Positions 63,201 to 64,000 of a stretch of DNA of 64,000 bases are shown here, in pieces. The stretch's first letter is position 1, and every line of letters begins with the position of its first letter. The notes beneath the pieces are model-generated. The model ran no database searches, had not been told where the DNA came from, and was given only the letters and a program-made list of their open reading frames with translations. Both the position numbers and the translations under genes were made by a program. The stretch covers positions 2,480,001-2,544,000 of the forward strand of contig NC_090133.1 in assembly GCF_040581485.1 (NCBI RefSeq). The letters run 5' to 3'. The DNA is from Linepithema humile. Taxonomy: Eukaryota; Arthropoda; Insecta; Hymenoptera; Formicidae.

Positions 63201-64000
63201 ATACCGGCCACGGTCTCATCATGTTCCTGTTTGGCGGCTGGATGGTGCTAAAGGAGAAGCCGCTGGCGGCGAAGAAGAGCGACAACGAGATCTGGAACAT
63301 CTTCTTCGGCGGTCGTTACATTATATTCCTTATGGGCTTATTTTCGATGTACACCGGCCTCATCTACAATGACATCTTCTCCAAGTCGCTCAACATCTTC
63401 GGCTCCAACTGGGTGGTGCACTACAATCGCAGCGTGGTCTGGAACAACAAAGACCTACAGCTGAACCCCAGTTCCTCGGATTACATCGACTATCCGTATC
63501 CGTTCGGCATGGATCCGGTGTGGCAGCTGGCCGAGAACAAGATCATCTTTCAGAACTCATACAAGATGAAGATCTCCATCATATTCGGCGTGATACACAT
63601 GATGTTCGGCGTGATGGTGGGGCTGTGGAATCACATGTACTTCAAGAAGCGCATGAACATCACCTGCGAGTTCGTGCCGCAGGTCATCTTCCTCATGTCA
63701 CTGTTCTTCTACATGGTGCTACTTATGTTCATCAAGTGGATCAAATACGGCCCGAAGAACGATCTGATCGAAGGACCCGGCTGCGCGCCATCGGTCCTCA
63801 TCACCTTCATCAACATGGTGCTCTTCAAACCGTCCGTGAAGATCGGCTTATGCGAGCCTTACATGTACGGCGGTCAGGCCGGTCTGCAAAAGTTCCTGGT
63901 GGTCGTCGCGCTGCTCTGCGTGCCGTGGATGCTGCTGGCGAAGCCGGTGATGATGATGCGCAACCGCAAGAAGCAGCACTATCAGCTCAACAATCACGGC
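51203..64000 (+). CDS. Vha100-1: V-type H+-ATPase V0 subunit a, N-terminal 80 percent
   Basis: Exons: 51203-51319, 51498-51803, one of 55197-55309 or 60299-60399, then 62031-62157, 62414-62590, 62693-62905, 62999 to the window edge (open). All phases agree; 676-685 residues are visible out of a usual 820-850. The protein starts MGSLFRSEEMTLCQLFLQ. The N-terminal half is the cytosolic coiled arm (FERMLWRACRGNVFLRQAEI, SVFIIFFQGDQLKTRVKKIC, RKIKAIYHTLNLFNLDVTQK). Membrane segments begin at PYTIITFPFLFAIMFGDTGHG (about residue 405 onward). Subunit a couples V1 rotation to proton flow through V0 and sets which membrane the pump serves. The essential channel arginine helix lies beyond the window. 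Sequence fits the Vha100-1 group better than other insect a-subunit paralogues, but that choice is from memory. Confidence 0.96.
51804..55196 (+). other. Vha100 intron before exon 3a
   Basis: Non-coding on my reading. It contains an unexplained stretch at about 52.5-53.3 kb that is less AT-rich than its surroundings and has open frames on both strands without recognised similarity, plus a short (TA)n tract at 54232-54247. No further alternative exon with the right phase was recognised. Confidence 0.7.
55197..55309 (+). CDS. Vha100-1: Vha100 alternative exon 3a
   Basis: Acceptor GTTGCCAG precedes 55197. The exon reads AEHGGVVSQ, MADPSREEEQVTLLGEEGL, then RAGGQALKL plus two bases (113 bases), before a GTAATT donor. 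Joined to the exon at 62031 it continues G-F-V-A-G-V-I-L-R as in all family members. A second usable acceptor (TCGCAG ending at 55223) would start the exon directly at MADPSREE and drop nine residues. The MADP start matches the usual a-subunit sequence after FFDE. Confidence 0.9.
55310..60298 (+). other. Vha100 intron between exons 3a and 3b
   Basis: About 5 kb of AT-rich DNA with homopolymer T-runs (for example near 57.87 kb and 59.34 kb). No gene or repeat family recognised. Confidence 0.7.
60299..60399 (+). CDS. Vha100-1: Vha100 alternative exon 3b
   Basis: Acceptor GTGTCGTCAG precedes 60299. The exon reads QEHAGLNPTESMTRALISD, then DNIARQSALGPVQL plus two bases (101 bases), before a GTACGT donor. 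It has the same entry and exit phase as exon 3a and replaces it. The TESMTRALI and GPVQLG pieces match an insect Vha100-1 isoform as I recall it. The upstream intron is very rich in TGTG and TGTCT, a possible binding stretch for CELF/Bruno-type regulators. Confidence 0.88.
60400..62030 (+). other. Vha100 intron after exon 3b
   Basis: Non-coding. It contains a 16-base C-run (61598-61613) and a 22-base A-run (61714-61735) about 100 bases apart. The segment 61740-62030 has higher GC content and ends in the GCGAGCAG acceptor. Confidence 0.7.

Overview
The window reads as nuclear DNA from an insect, most likely a hymenopteran and probably an ant. This rests on AT-rich intronic DNA mixed with CpG-rich stretches, GT-AG split genes with short exons, insect-type proteins and TA-flanked MITEs. 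No bacterial operons, CRISPR arrays, rRNA or convincing tRNA genes are seen. Nearly all long open frames in the first 36 kb are chance frames in non-coding DNA, many of them created by CT/GA microsatellites.

Five protein-coding genes are supported by exon-by-exon reading with matching splice phases. (1) IRSp53 (I-BAR protein, minus strand): the first 40 residues are encoded by two exons at 21975-22019 and 6443-6518, separated by a 15.5-kb intron. The rest of the gene lies beyond the left edge, and candidate 5' untranslated exons lie near 30.3-30.5 kb and 34.5 kb. (2) RpS9 (40S ribosomal protein S9, minus strand): complete, 36633-38692, with an upstream untranslated exon near 38.97 kb. (3) LUC7L3-type U1 snRNP splicing factor (plus strand): starts at 39845, with several possible C-terminal exons out to 45200. 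(4) SLC25A38-type mitochondrial glycine carrier (minus strand): complete, 45330-48442. (5) Vha100 (V-ATPase V0 subunit a, plus strand): starts at 51203 and is cut by the right edge, with about 680 residues visible.

Layout: IRSp53 and RpS9 lie in tandem on the minus strand. RpS9 and LUC7L3 are head-to-head, about 0.85 kb apart. LUC7L3 and SLC25A38 are tail-to-tail, and their 3' ends may overlap. SLC25A38 and Vha100 are head-to-head across 2.8 kb that holds two TA-flanked MITEs and an E-box matching the Mitf/TFEB (CLEAR) type. The genes do not form one pathway; four of the five are broadly expressed housekeeping genes.

The most interesting signals are: two Vha100 exons (55197-55309 and 60299-60399) whose phases allow use of exactly one; a possible alternative acceptor inside the first of these; competing LUC7L3 terminal exons that stay in frame; long imperfect hairpins in the IRSp53 region; a diverged tandem duplication at 24.8-25.4 kb; a candidate C/D snoRNA in an RpS9 intron; and an apparent change in CpG content between the IRSp53 region and the housekeeping cluster.
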